Source: Anastatus disparis
Taxonomy: Eukaryota > Arthropoda > Insecta > Hymenoptera > Eupelmidae
Reading direction: 5' to 3'
Assembly (NCBI GenBank): GCA_017163975.1
Contig: JAFFSR010000346.1
Span: 2,195,328 to 2,259,327, forward strand
DNA: 64,000 nucleotides
Every line of letters begins with the position of its first letter. Positions within the stretch are counted from its first letter, which is position 1. The translations under genes were made by a program, and so were the position numbers. The notes under the pieces were generated by a model. The model worked only from the letters and a program-made list of their open reading frames with translations. It ran no database searches and had not been told where the DNA came from. Shown one piece after another: positions 54,664 to 64,000 of the stretch.

Positions 54664-55855
54664 ATTCCCATAACAGTAATAACGACAATGTTAGGAATCA
54701 ATGCAACATCAGAATTGGTAGACTTAGGGGCGTCCAATCATTTATATATATTTATTTCGATTATCAATACTTGTTAGATGTAAATTCAATATAAGGGAAA
54801 TAATATGTTCAGTAAAAAAGACAAAAAAGAAGATCTATTTTTCAGTAGTGGAAAAATGACTATTGAAAAAGAAATTGATATATTTTTGTATACAACAGGT
54901 ATAAGCTGGCAGGCTAATCATTATGCAAACAGTTATCAGGATAATTACATTTCCACGACAGTAACGATTATCAAAAGTGTATTACTGTTCATATTGGAAT
55001 GAGGCTATATATAAGCATGTCAACTATTTTAATCTATAAGAAATAATAAGTTTCTATTCTTCAAAAATGCTCATCTGTGAAATAGCTTACTCAGTCATAA
55101 TCGACACCTTACTGCCAGGATAAAGAAGACATTTCCACGACAGGAAAAATTCTCAAATTTAGAATGACTCCAAAGGTTTGCGATTGAACATATATTTTAT
55201 TCGAATCATGTTTTATTCATAATATATTTGAAAATTTATAGTATGTTCATCTATTACTGACGTGATAATGTATTTAATCTATAAAAAGTAACGGGCAATC
55301 AGCTTTTTATAAAATGCCTTCGTTTTTCTGAATGACAGGTCATAGACTATCAGTAGTGTAAAAGAACATGAAGCGAATATTTAAAATATGTTATTTTAAG
55401 AAAACACTCCCACAACAATAATAATGACAATGTTAGGAATTAATGCAACATCAGAATTAGTAGACTTAGGGGCCTCCAATCATTTGTATATATTTATTTC
55501 GATTATCAATACTTGTAAGATGTAAATTCAATATGAGGGAAATAATATGTTTAGTAAAAAAGACAAAAAGAAGACCTATTTTTCAGTAGTGGAAAAATGA
55601 CTATTAAAAAAAATTGATATATTTTTGTATACAACAGGTATAAGCTGGCAGGCTTATCATAATGCGAATAGTTAGCAGGATAATTACATTTCCACGACAG
55701 TAACGATTATCAAAAGTGTATTACTGTTCATATTGGAATGAGGCTATATATAAGCATGTCAACTATTTCAATCTATAAGAAATATTAAGTTTCTATTCTT
55801 CAAAAATGCTCATCTGTGAAATAGCTTACTCAGTCATAATCGGCACCTTATGAAA
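54664..55855. repeat. Continuation of 742-bp satellite C right of the foldback element
   Basis: About 1.6 units. They resume with ATTCCCATAACAGTAATAAC and keep the landmarks GGCTATATATAAGCATGTC and TGAATGACAGGTCATAGACT (55330). They are more diverged than the homogeneous core. The array ends within TAATCGGCACCTTA at about 55850, where the gypsy-related sequence starts. Confidence 0.88.
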
Positions 55856-56378
55856 ACACAATCGAAACCTATGAAATTCGAAAGGTCGGCATTGCTTAAG
55901 ATGCTCCTTGATTGATCTCTACTATCCCTTTCAGAAGCCATCGAGAGCACTGTGGGTCTCAAGAATTAATTAGTTACTATTCCATTTTTGTAACACACAT
56001 TGTAATTTTGCATTGAAACGGAAGCAATCCAGCCGCCGTATTTAGATACAAATCGTGCGGGGGACTTTCTCCACTTCATTTCGCGTGCTTGGTATTTATT
56101 AAAGTAATACTGGCCTTGCGCATCAGAATTTCTTTCTTTTTCTGTCCTTCTTTGTGTACAATCAAAGATTCCTTGATATCATGTTCGCTGCACACGCCTA
56201 AACCTATCTGATAGCGCAAGACGCCATTTTGTTCGCGCGAGACGCCATTTCCAATTGCTCGTCTTCAATATTCAATTGCGCAATAATTTTTCCATATTAT
56301 TTATTAAGAAGAAAGCCCCTTTCACACTATTCCTCATACTGAATAAATAACCTTTGCCCCCTTTGCGACTGCTCGTCC
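55856..56378 (+). other. Candidate LTR/leader of the gypsy remnant
   Basis: Less AT-rich than the satellite. It has a repeated phrase (GCGCAAGACGCCATTTTGTT, then GCGCGAGACGCCATTTCC) near 56214-56252 and AATAAA-like words at 56288 and 56341. It lies directly upstream of the gag ATG. Without a second copy the LTR call stays tentative. Confidence 0.4.
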
Positions 56379-57665
56379 GTGAAAATGCCTGATAATCTTG
56401 TTCACTCACCACCTAAAAACACTACATGCGACAAAAGAAGCGCGCCCGCTGCACCGCTCAATCGCTCTCCTTCAGGGAGCACATACTCGGGTGACGGGAA
56501 CGCCCTAGGATCACTAGGCAACGCATTTGAAGACATTGTTCCCAGCAATTCGCCCACTACGTTTCAGTTAAATACTGATAATGCTAATACCGATAGCAGT
56601 CAAAAATCATTTTCTAGTTTTAGGCAAAAACTACTCATAGCTTTGATCAAAATAGACTTCTATTCACCAAGCCATCGCCCCACGCGCCCTTAAGCGAAAA
56701 AACGGTCCTCAGGGAGGCTTATGAAAAAATGGAAAAAACACTAAATAATAAAATCAAATCTTTTGCAAAGTTTGTATAACGAACAAATAAATCTTCTAAT
56801 ACAACAAGTAGAACCACTTAAAATGCTCGTTAAACGTCAAGCTGAAAGTTAAAACTTAAATAATATTCCAACGTTACAAACAAATTTAAATTCTGAGTTT
56901 CTCGAAAACTCTGACTATCAAAATAATTTTGACCTCCTATCGGCCTCTCTGACGACGCGTAGACAGACATCTCATGCCACAGAACAAAGACCAATATCAA
57001 ACACAACAATAGACAATAGAACCTTTTCAAATTTTAATCCTCCTTCAACAGTCTCGATTACACAGCAAAATCCAAATCTAACCACCTCTAATCCGCAAAT
57101 ACAAACAATCAGACAATCACATACCAATCGCTCAATAACCTTATCCAACACATAATATTTATACACAAGACAATCACATCCAACCTCTAACCATAGCTAA
57201 TATGAGACTTAAGCCTATAACAATGCCCTTTGGCAACACGGTCCGGTGACGTGGTTCGAGATGTTTTAATACCAACTCGCGCTGCAAAACATAACGGACG
57301 ATAATATTAAATTTGCTGACATCATGCCTAACCTCAATAATAGCATAATAAATGAAATATCTAATAGCATTAAATTGTTAAGGCCTAATTTTCGTTACGT
57401 TGGTTTAAAAGACATTTTATTAAAAAATATACGCAGTCCGAAGACACTATTCCGATACTATTCCGTGGTTGCCAGATCGGAACGAAGAAGCCGTCGGAGT
57501 ATCTTAATGAACTGATGTATGTAGCATGGGGACAGATGCCACGCGCGGCTATTTTAAAAGGATGGAAAGTGAATTTGCCGGGTAATATTTGCCGATTGAG
57601 AGAAGATCTCACGCCCGAGAACGAAACCGCGACAGTGGAGCTCGCCGACAGGATCTATGACGATA
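56379..57665 (+). pseudogene. Gypsy-like gag
   Basis: Gag builds the particle. The first open frame (104 codons from ATG 56379) is Ser/Pro/Asn-rich with no domain. The sequence then decays through several frames (for example EFLENSDYQNNFDLLSASLT near 56895-56955). The core reads LWQHGPVTWFEMF and LQNITDDNIKFADIMPNL (57225-57340), where many insect gypsy gags have an LWFAQ-type start. A terminal stretch reads KKPSEYLNELMYVAWGQMP and ETATVELADRIYDD (57485-57665). ELADRIYD is a hallmark of the gag capsid end. At least four frameshifts or stops are present. No zinc knuckle survives. Confidence 0.65.
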
Positions 57666-57679
57666 CATTACAAAATTAA

Positions 57680-58320
57680 CAATACCGGGCGATATCCTTC
57701 AATTTCGCGATAATTACAGCTCCAATCACAACATCTTTCTATCAGAATTCCAACAATATATCGCGCAGATGAAACCGGTCCCGGTAACACCTGGGAATTC
57801 CACTAAGCCATTCGTCTTTAAAGATCTGACTACTTGCACGCACGTATTTCAAAAAATCAGGGCCGTAAAACCTCCATTAACACAGCCTTACACTGGTCCA
57901 TTTAAAGTCATCTCTCGACATAAGGATGGACGCACATTCACGCTAGAAAAAAACGATAAGCACGTTGTAGTTAACGCAGAACGTCTTAAACCAGCTTACT
58001 ATCTAGCAGAGGAGTATAATGACTCGGACGCAAACACGAATATTAATGCGCACGGAAGCTCACTACAGCAGTTCCTCTCACCCAAACTCAACATACCTCA
58101 AACACAACGGTACGTAAACTCGTTGATGACGTGGAAGGTCAGGGTTCGCAACGTCCACCTTCTGGTGCATTTAATAATAACGTGCAGAATAATAACTGCG
58201 AAACAAACAAATCATCGACACAACAGTCCACTCATGAAAACTGTGATATTAGCCCAGAGGATGAGATCTTGCGAACTCCACCTTCTTATATTAATGACAC
58301 TGCACACAGTGCAATGAGAC
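57680..58320 (+). pseudogene. Gypsy-like integrase C-terminal tail
   Basis: An open frame reads FRDNYSSNHNIFLSEFQQYI, then MKPVPVTPGNSTKPFVFKDL (57769 onward), TCTHVF, QPYTGPFKVISRHK and VVNAERLKPAYYL. These are the conserved SH3-like C-terminal segment of insect Ty3/gypsy integrases. After residue about 85 of the 182-codon frame the sequence becomes unconserved and Asn/Thr-rich. The catalytic DDE core is absent. The join to gag upstream replaces protease, RT, RNase H and most of integrase. Confidence 0.8.
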
Positions 58321-58423
58321 ACATGGCCTAGAGCCATTACAAATCACAGAACTCCAACACGTTGCTGAGCCACAAATCATAATACACAAAGCACTAATAC
58401 ATCAGAGTGATGACAGGGACCAG

Positions 58424-58869
58424 TTGTCGCCCGGGGGGGATGATTGCAGCCCCAGCAACGATACTAACATCTTAGATAAAAATGCACTTCCACAACTAAC
58501 TCAATCTAATCAAATCATTAACACACCGGAATGCATTGAGACCTCAGAGACCCCTACCATTAACCAGGGCGACACATCTTCCTCTGCTGTCCCCTCATCA
58601 ACTTCCTTAGCTCCTAGAAAGAAAAAATTTATCCCCAACATGCTAAGAAGGAAAAGCTTAACTCTATTGCAACGGTAGATAGGAAAGTAGGTAAAGAAGT
58701 AAAAACTAATGACAAAATTTCGGTTAAATACACATGTAAATCCTCGCACTCATTACCGAAATTATACAAAGAGCGCAAGCTGAACATCTCCAGAAAACTG
58801 GAGGAAATTAAACTCCTCCTTACAGGTTATTTCCCATCAACTAATTCAAATTATTCATCTGTTCTCTAG
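58424..58869 (+). pseudogene. Orphan ORF of unknown function, one frameshift
   Basis: A polar frame starts at ATG 58424 just after a GGGGGGGATGA purine tract, runs through PTINQGDTSSSAVPSST and LAPRKKKFIPNM, then shifts near 58645. It continues as KLNSIATVDRKVGKEVKTND and LYKERKLNISRKLEEIKLLL to a TAG at 58867-58869. Together about 145 codons, with a Ser/Thr-rich N-part and a basic, helical C-part. It may belong to the retroelement 3' end or be separate. No family was recognised. Confidence 0.35.
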
Positions 58870-59338
58870 CTTCTGTGGGTCCAGCTTGCCACGAAGTCAT
58901 GACTTCTCTTAGCAGCTGAGTCAAGATCCAGGATGTTCATGCGGAGATCGCTCGGCTCCACGAAACGATCCTGCGCGCCATTGAGGCGGCTCCGGAGGTT
59001 CGCGACACTCTCTTCGCAAGGCGGAGATGATGCTCTCCACATTTAGGATGGAGTATGTGAGGACTCTCACCCAAACCATCAACGCCGTTACGCGCACTTC
59101 TCAACGCACTTACCCGTGTACTCCACCCACCATGACCGGCGTCTCCCCACCCTCTTCGCGGGTGACCAGCATGTATGTGATTAACTGATTTATAACATGC
59201 CCAAGGTAACTAAGAAGGCTTTAGGCAGCATGCTGCCCGCCCGTGGACAGGGTGGCTTTTACATCAACGCAATCTTCGTCAAGGGTTCTGGGTGTAGTGC
59301 GCGGATGACTTTGCGATAACCTCGAGTCATCAACGAGA
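58870..59338 (+). pseudogene. Coding-like stretch upstream of the LRR-like pseudogene
   Basis: GC-richer than the surroundings. The frame QDVHAEIARLHETILRAIEA (about 58930-58990) shifts near 59020 and goes on with MMLSTFRMEYVRTLTQTINA and TPPTMTGVSPPSSRVTSMYV to a TGA near 59188. It has the feel of a helical protein N-terminus and could be the 5' part of the next gene. Not recognised. Confidence 0.4.
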
Positions 59339-60705
59339 ATGTATTGCGACGCCATTTTGAATAAAATTTACTTTAAAAATAAGCATGAAGATGAGACACG
59401 CAGGAGAATTGTTAAGGTAGTGCCGTATAAGGATGTCCCAGATACCGCCAGCTCACCATTGGCGACGCAGCTCGCAAGAGAGCATCCCCCTGCTTGTCTC
59501 GTCGCCATGCGTTTAGATCCTGTAATAACCTCCATTATTAAGTACTTGGACAATGATTCCAAGTTGGCTTTAATCACTGTATTCGAGGGACTGCGCGAGG
59601 TACAATACAAAATAGGCCATGTACACTTCGACTCGGATAACAGGCGATACCGGTCGGCAAATGGACGGCGGAGAATGCTTGAGGACGCGCGCCAGTTTTA
59701 TTTTTTAAGCATCACCATTAGAGAGTGGTGGCCCGTAGATGTGTCTGACTTTCAAAAATTGTTGGAAATTAATATGGTTGACCCATCGGGTAGGAAGCAA
59801 CGGACGCATGGCACGGACGTTGATTTATGCGGTGTGATTGCAACACCCACGGCACTCGAGACTCTCACGATACTCCATTATGGGAAGGTTAATTATTAGT
59901 AAAACCACTGGGTTTTTGAGAATCGTGTGGGACTCCAGGGTGTCACGCAACTTGCCGTCCATGACAATTCAATGGTTCGTCTTGCTTGGATGAAGAAGCG
60001 CGAGGAGGGTGATCCCGACGAGCGCGTTATGATTCCATGGCTCAACCGCCAAGCTACTAGTATGCTCACATATGTAAGATTCGTGCAATGTCCACAATTA
60101 CGGGTGGAATTTTTAGTTCAGTTTATTCGCGAAAACTTCAGGATTTTAGAGCTTAGCCTGATGGATTGCGCCAACATCGATGAGAGGTTGAACATATGGC
60201 AGCTACCTAAGAGGGTTTTCAATGAGCCTAACTCCTTGAGAGCCTTTCGCTTGGAGTATAACACTACGACCACGGAACCTCTGGACTTTGTTCATTAACC
60301 TTGTCCTCCACAATTACCCTTTTCTTGTGGAGTTGAGCCTAAAAGGCAGTAGATTCCTGGAGCAAAATTTGCAAAACTATTTAAATCATGCTCCAGAGCT
60401 TCGTGTGGTCGACTGCTCGGGCTTGGACATCCCCTAACGAAGATTGGACTTCTCTGGTCTGCGCCACCTGACCACCTTGATGCTGCCTTACCACCAAAGC
60501 ATCGAGGACACCCTGGAGTCGCTTTGTATGCTCCAAGTACGTGACGTCAATATAACCAACATCTTGGGCAAAAATAACAGAGCGTTCAATTTTTGGAACA
60601 TTTTAGTAGATACTCTCTTTTTTGAAAGTATGTATGAAAATGTTATAAAAGTATATACTTCTATAAAAGTACGTATTTTTATTAGAATAGGTTACATACT
60701 TTTTT
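59339..60705 (+). pseudogene. Leucine-rich-repeat-like protein pseudogene
   Basis: The first frame (186 codons) starts MYCDAILNKIYFKN and includes DPVITSIIKYLDNDSKLALI and ALETLTILHYGK, then two adjacent stops (TAG TAA at 59897-59902). The same frame goes on with GVTQLAVHDNS, MLTYVRFVQCPQLRVEFLVQ and FRILELSLMDCANIDERL. A frameshift at about 60296 follows. Then come FLVELSLKGSRFLEQNL, LRVVDCSGLDIP, a stop, and DFSGLRHLTTLMLPYH. The recurring LxxLxLxxC/S-type segments at about 25-30 residue intervals suggest an LRR solenoid of the F-box/RNI-like kind. No introns are evident, so it is either a processed copy or a transposon-linked gene. GC content is higher than the flanks. Confidence 0.5.
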
Positions 60706-61650
60706 GAGATAATAATTCAAATTTTACGGAACAATCAGTAAAAGTTTGAAGTTAATTTTATTTTTAATTATTCCTCAAATTCATAATTTGGTAATTATTT
60801 TCTTCCTAAAAAAAGATCCAAAATTAAGGTGAGCATCGGCTCTCCGCAGATTGAAAGTTTTAGCTAACAAACTCGAAATATTATTACCTTTTATATCTGC
60901 GTTTCTGAAATTTGGGTAGGGGACCCAGAATTAAGAAAAACGCCACCTAACAGTCGAATACGTAATTAATATCGAGTCAAATAATTTTTCAATACTTAAG
61001 TTTTCAACTGTTAGGTAGCGTTTTTCTTAACTTTTACGATTCTTTATCCAAATTTCAGAGACGCAGATATATAAGGTTATAATATTCCTGTTTGTTTGCA
61101 GATCTGCAAATGTAAAAGTACGTATTTATATGGAAGTATATACTTTTTAGAACATTTTCATATGTACTTTTTTATAAACGAAGTACCTTTATACTGAAAT
61201 ATGTACTATAGTTAAAGTAAGTGATTTTTTGGAACACTTTAGTATGCACTTTTCAAAAAGTACAAACCTTTGAAAATCATATACTTCAAGAAAGTGCATA
61301 CTTTCTAAAAAGCACGTACTAAAATTTTCCAAAATGTACATACTTTAGATAAAGTACATACTTGAATTCGGAAAACACAATGATTAAAAAGTACGTGCTA
61401 AAGTGTTCCAAAAAGTATGTGCTAAAGCTAAAGTACATACTTTTTAAAATAAAAATTCTCATCAAAATGTTTTAAAAAAGTATATACTTGTTGACAAAGT
61501 ACATACCATTCAAGAATTTTGTGTCGAAATATTCTTAAAAAGTACCTACTAAATTGTTCTAAAAAGTATGTACTTTAGCTAAAGTATATACTTGAAGTAC
61601 ATACTTGAAGTACTTAAAGTCTGTACTTAGAGTACGTACTTCTTTTCAAC
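60620..61650. repeat. Field of palindromic AGTACATACT-type repeats
   Basis: Dozens of near copies of AAGTACATACTTT and its relatives (AGTATATACTT, AAGTACGTATTT, AAAGTATGTACT) occur in both orientations over about 1 kb, separated by 10-40 bases with linking words like TAAAGTGTTCCAAAA. The left end fuses with the last part of the LRR-like pseudogene. A hairpin element has inserted at 60845-61108. No gene was seen. Confidence 0.8.
60845..61108. mobile_element. Hairpin (foldback) insertion, ~260 bp
   Basis: The left arm contains TATATCTGCGTTTCTGAAAT and AGAAAAACGCCACCTAACAG. The right arm contains the reverse complements with few mismatches (CTGTTAGGTAGCGTTTTTCT, ATTTCAGAGACGCAGATATA). The loop lies near 60955-61000. 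The flanking AGTACATACT-type repeat field resumes on both sides. Target duplication not determined. Confidence 0.75.
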
Positions 61651-61979
61651 AGGGCTGATCAACTTCACAGAACTTACCCGTACCATGTGAATATAGCGAA
61701 AAAAATTTAACAGAATAACAGAAGCATCATGGACTTTTTAAAATTGTATAAACAAATAGTTAATCAAAATTGAATTTAAAAGTTTAATTAAAATTAAAAG
61801 TACTGCCATGTAAAGTAAATTAAAAATATTACGAGGGAATTCAAGGATACGGATTTGACGTTCTGTGACGTTTCATACCCTATTTTCCGCTCCATCTGAT
61901 TTCACCCTAACGATGTTATTTTTATATCTGTTCTTATAACTATTATAACTTTATTAATTAACAAAACATTATAACGATG
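61651..61979. other. AT-rich spacer, nothing recognised
   Basis: It contains GGCTGATCAACTTCACAGAA at about 61652 but no coding sequence or repeat that I can place. Confidence 0.5.
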
Positions 61980-62870
61980 ATAAATGTCACATTATTTTTA
62001 TACTACTAATAATCTATTATGTGACTTTGATATAGACGAAGGTCATAGAGCGCTTATTTGCTATTATTCCTCATAGAGTAGATACATTAATTAGACAATG
62101 AACATGATTTGAAAAATACAAGTGTTGGAACCGTGATCGCTAGAATTATTATAACTTGATGATTGTTACTGTCGCGGAAAAGTCTTTCGACTTCATCTTA
62201 AGACTAACGTGTTTATTAAGACTATGTATAGCATCACACGAATAAGATTTCCTGATGAAAAGGAATGTAATATTCCACAGAGATTGAAATGGTTGATATG
62301 CTAAAATGTAGCCTCATTCCAATGTGAACAATAATACACATTCGATAATCGTTACTGCCATGAAAATGTAATTATTATTATAAAAGACTGGAATATTATT
62401 ATTAGGCAGTCAGCTTTTTGCTCTTTGCATATGTAACAATAGTGTGAACTTTTATTCTATTAATCATTTTTATTCTACTGCAAGTAGATGAACTGTTTTT
62501 TTAACAGTATAAGTATCTGCTAGAAGCTTATCTTCTGCACGTTCTTCTATACTAAACACATAATTTTATATAGAATGTTGTTAAAAGCATTAGTAGTCCA
62601 AATAAAATAAACAAATGATTCAAGGCATACCAGTCTCCAAATTCTGATGCTGTATTTATTCCTAGCATTGTAATTATTACTGTCATGGGGAATGTTTTCA
62701 TACAATAACATATTTTAAATATTCGCTTTATGTTCTTTTACACTACTAATAGTCTATGACGTGAAATTCAGAATAATGAAGCCATTTCATAAAAACTAGA
62801 TCATCTGTTACATTTTATAGAGTAAATACATTATTACGTCAGTAATAAATAAGCATACTAGGATTTTTTA
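61980..62870 (-). repeat. Inverted, diverged copies of satellite C
   Basis: The reverse complement carries satellite C landmarks: CACTACTAATAGTCTATGACGTGAAATTCAG (read here on the + strand in two pieces near 62740-62772) corresponds to the TGAATGACAGGTCATAGACT landmark. ATTCGCTTTATGTTCTTTTA (62719-62738) matches the inverse of AAAGAACATAAAGCGAAT. About 1.2 units, clearly older than the main array and in opposite orientation. Confidence 0.8.
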
Positions 62871-63469
62871 AGTATACTAGCGGGTAAACCCCCTGCGCGC
62901 AAGCGCCAGCCCCCATCTCGCTTCTGTAACTAAAAAAAATATTAAAGATTTACAATTTTTCAATAACTTTCATTTAAAATATCCAATAATTTTAATTATT
63001 CAAAAATTCTTTTCAGGTAAATGTTCAATTATTTTCTAATGAGATCAATCAAATTTGTAATAACTAATCAATTTTATGATAATACTCATCTTTTTATATT
63101 ATAAAGTATTTTCTCTTCTGAAGAATATCATTGTTCAAGAATGAGTTAAAATCCATTTTATGTTTAGAAATGTAAAAATATAGCTAAAGTAAGCGATAGT
63201 TTATTCGAATGTTAACAAATCGCGTAATTTTTTTTTATATATTATTATTTTTTTGTTTTTTTTGCTTTCAATATATATTTGTAACAATTTTTTTAATTTT
63301 GACAGTTCTTTTAAACTTCAGTTTGACGAAGCTTATTTAATTTATATTATTATACTATTAATTTTAAAATTAAACAAATAAAGTTTGTTATCAAGTGTTT
63401 TTGAAATAGTAGCTGGAGAAGACAGTCAAACTGAGCATATTCGCAAACGACGACAGCAACGACAGTTGC
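62871..63469. other. Spacer with a short GC-rich terminus-like phrase
   Basis: TACTAGCGGGTAAACCCCCT at 62876-62895, followed by GCGCGCAAGCGCCAGCCCCC, abruptly ends the satellite homology. It looks like the terminus of a dispersed element. The rest is AT-rich with no gene. Near 63452 ACGACAGCAACGACAG precedes the minisatellite. Confidence 0.45.
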
Positions 63470-63905
63470 AATAAAATTGTACTAATAATTTTCAGCCAAC
63501 TTTTAGTTAATTTCTACCTAACTTAAATTTTATCTGTCGTTTTAGCTGAATTATAACAAAATTCATCTAAATTTTAGCTAACATTCAACTAATTTCAGCT
63601 TAATTCTAGCTAACTTTAAGCTGATTTGTAGCTAACTTTTTGCTAAATTTTATCTGGCTTTTACCTAAGTTATAACTCAAATTATCTAATTTTAGCTAAA
63701 TTCTAACTAACTTTTAACTAATTTCACTTTGCACTTATATAAATTATGGCCAACTTTTTTGCTGAATTTTATCTGACTTTTAGCTAAATTATAACCAACC
63801 GGAATTCATCTAAATTTTTGCATATATTTCAACTGATTTTAGCTGAATTCTAGCTAACTTTCAACTAATTTCAGCTGAATTTTAGCTTGATTTATAGCTA
63901 AATTT
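63470..63905. repeat. Short minisatellite of TTTAGCTAA/TTTCAGCTGAATT words
   Basis: Roughly 20 repeats of 20-25 bp built on AGCTAACTTT, AGCTAATTTCAGCTGAATT and TTATCTGACTTTTAGCTAA. It is flanked by GACAGC-rich phrases on both sides (63450 and 63948-63972), which may be remnants of one larger repeat. Not coding. Confidence 0.75.
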
Positions 63906-64000
63906 TAAATAAAATTAGAAGCCAAAAATGAGAAGCGGTATTTCAGACGGCGACAGTGGCGACAGCGGCGATGATATTTTTAATAATATAGAGATTATAA

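Larger units (their letters stand above)
55856..58320 (+). mobile_element. Gypsy-like LTR retrotransposon remnant, gag fused to integrase tail
   Basis: A possible LTR/leader (55856-56378) is followed by a gag N-terminal ORF, a gag core and then, without RT or RNase H, the end of the integrase. The junction lies near 57680. The order and strand are consistent with a single element that lost about 3 kb of pol by internal deletion. Confidence 0.7.

Noticed and set aside
40740..55002. Short ORFs of 60-80 codons within the 742-bp satellite units
   Set aside because: Not conserved between units; single-base differences open and close them.

Overview
The window looks like heterochromatin-like, AT-rich nuclear DNA of an arthropod, most likely an insect. 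A hymenopteran is my guess from the repeat style, but nothing here proves it. I found no intact host gene. Almost everything is mobile DNA, satellite DNA or decayed remains of both. Frameshifts and stops are so common that nearly every coding region listed is a pseudogene.

Layout from left to right. A Polinton/Maverick remnant (about 0.96-4.5 kb, +) keeps pieces of the packaging ATPase, two structural-type ORFs, the rve integrase and an adenain-like protease. A decayed Ty3/gypsy pol (about 4.9-9.9 kb, -) reads PR/RT/RNase H, then an unusual long spacer with an OTU-like cysteine-protease signature, then the integrase zinc finger. A second gypsy fragment follows (9.95-11.05 kb, +). The 11.6-15.2 kb segment is an old diverged repeat. 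It holds a TIR-bounded minisatellite element (12.62-13.91 kb) and a TTAA-flanked MITE (14.41-14.81 kb). A Helitron Rep/helicase remnant lies at 15.5-18.7 kb.

The most striking structure is 19.318-32.103 kb. A 20-bp terminal inverted repeat with one mismatch, flanked by TA on both sides, brackets two satellite arrays (201-bp and 128-bp units). A nearly complete DIRS retrotransposon sits inside (23.139-28.320 kb, -), with inverted termini, an internal complementary region, coiled-coil and gag ORFs, an RT/RNase H ORF lacking the catalytic YxDD block, and an intact tyrosine recombinase. Its insertion can be read to the base: AATT is found at both junctions and at the internal circle-junction copy.

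From 33 to 55.9 kb there is a degenerate ~140-bp repeat with two tRNA-headed SINEs, a GC-richer unassigned block (36.4-37.5 kb), a near-perfect TTAA MITE (37.57-37.95 kb), and a large 742-bp satellite (38.3-50.27 and 54.66-55.86 kb). The core of that satellite is a 3-unit higher-order repeat of ~2,226 bp. A 4.4-kb foldback element splits it at 50.266-54.663 kb. On the right are a gypsy remnant in which gag is joined directly to the integrase tail (55.9-58.3 kb), an orphan ORF, a leucine-rich-repeat-like pseudogene (58.9-60.7 kb), a field of AGTACATACT-type repeats, inverted copies of the 742-bp satellite, and a short minisatellite.

The parts do not form a host pathway. Each element's genes served its own mobility, and the nesting gives a relative order of events: satellites first, then DIRS, SINE, MITE and foldback insertions. 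Translations and repeat periods were worked out by eye, so boundaries are approximate unless a junction is quoted.
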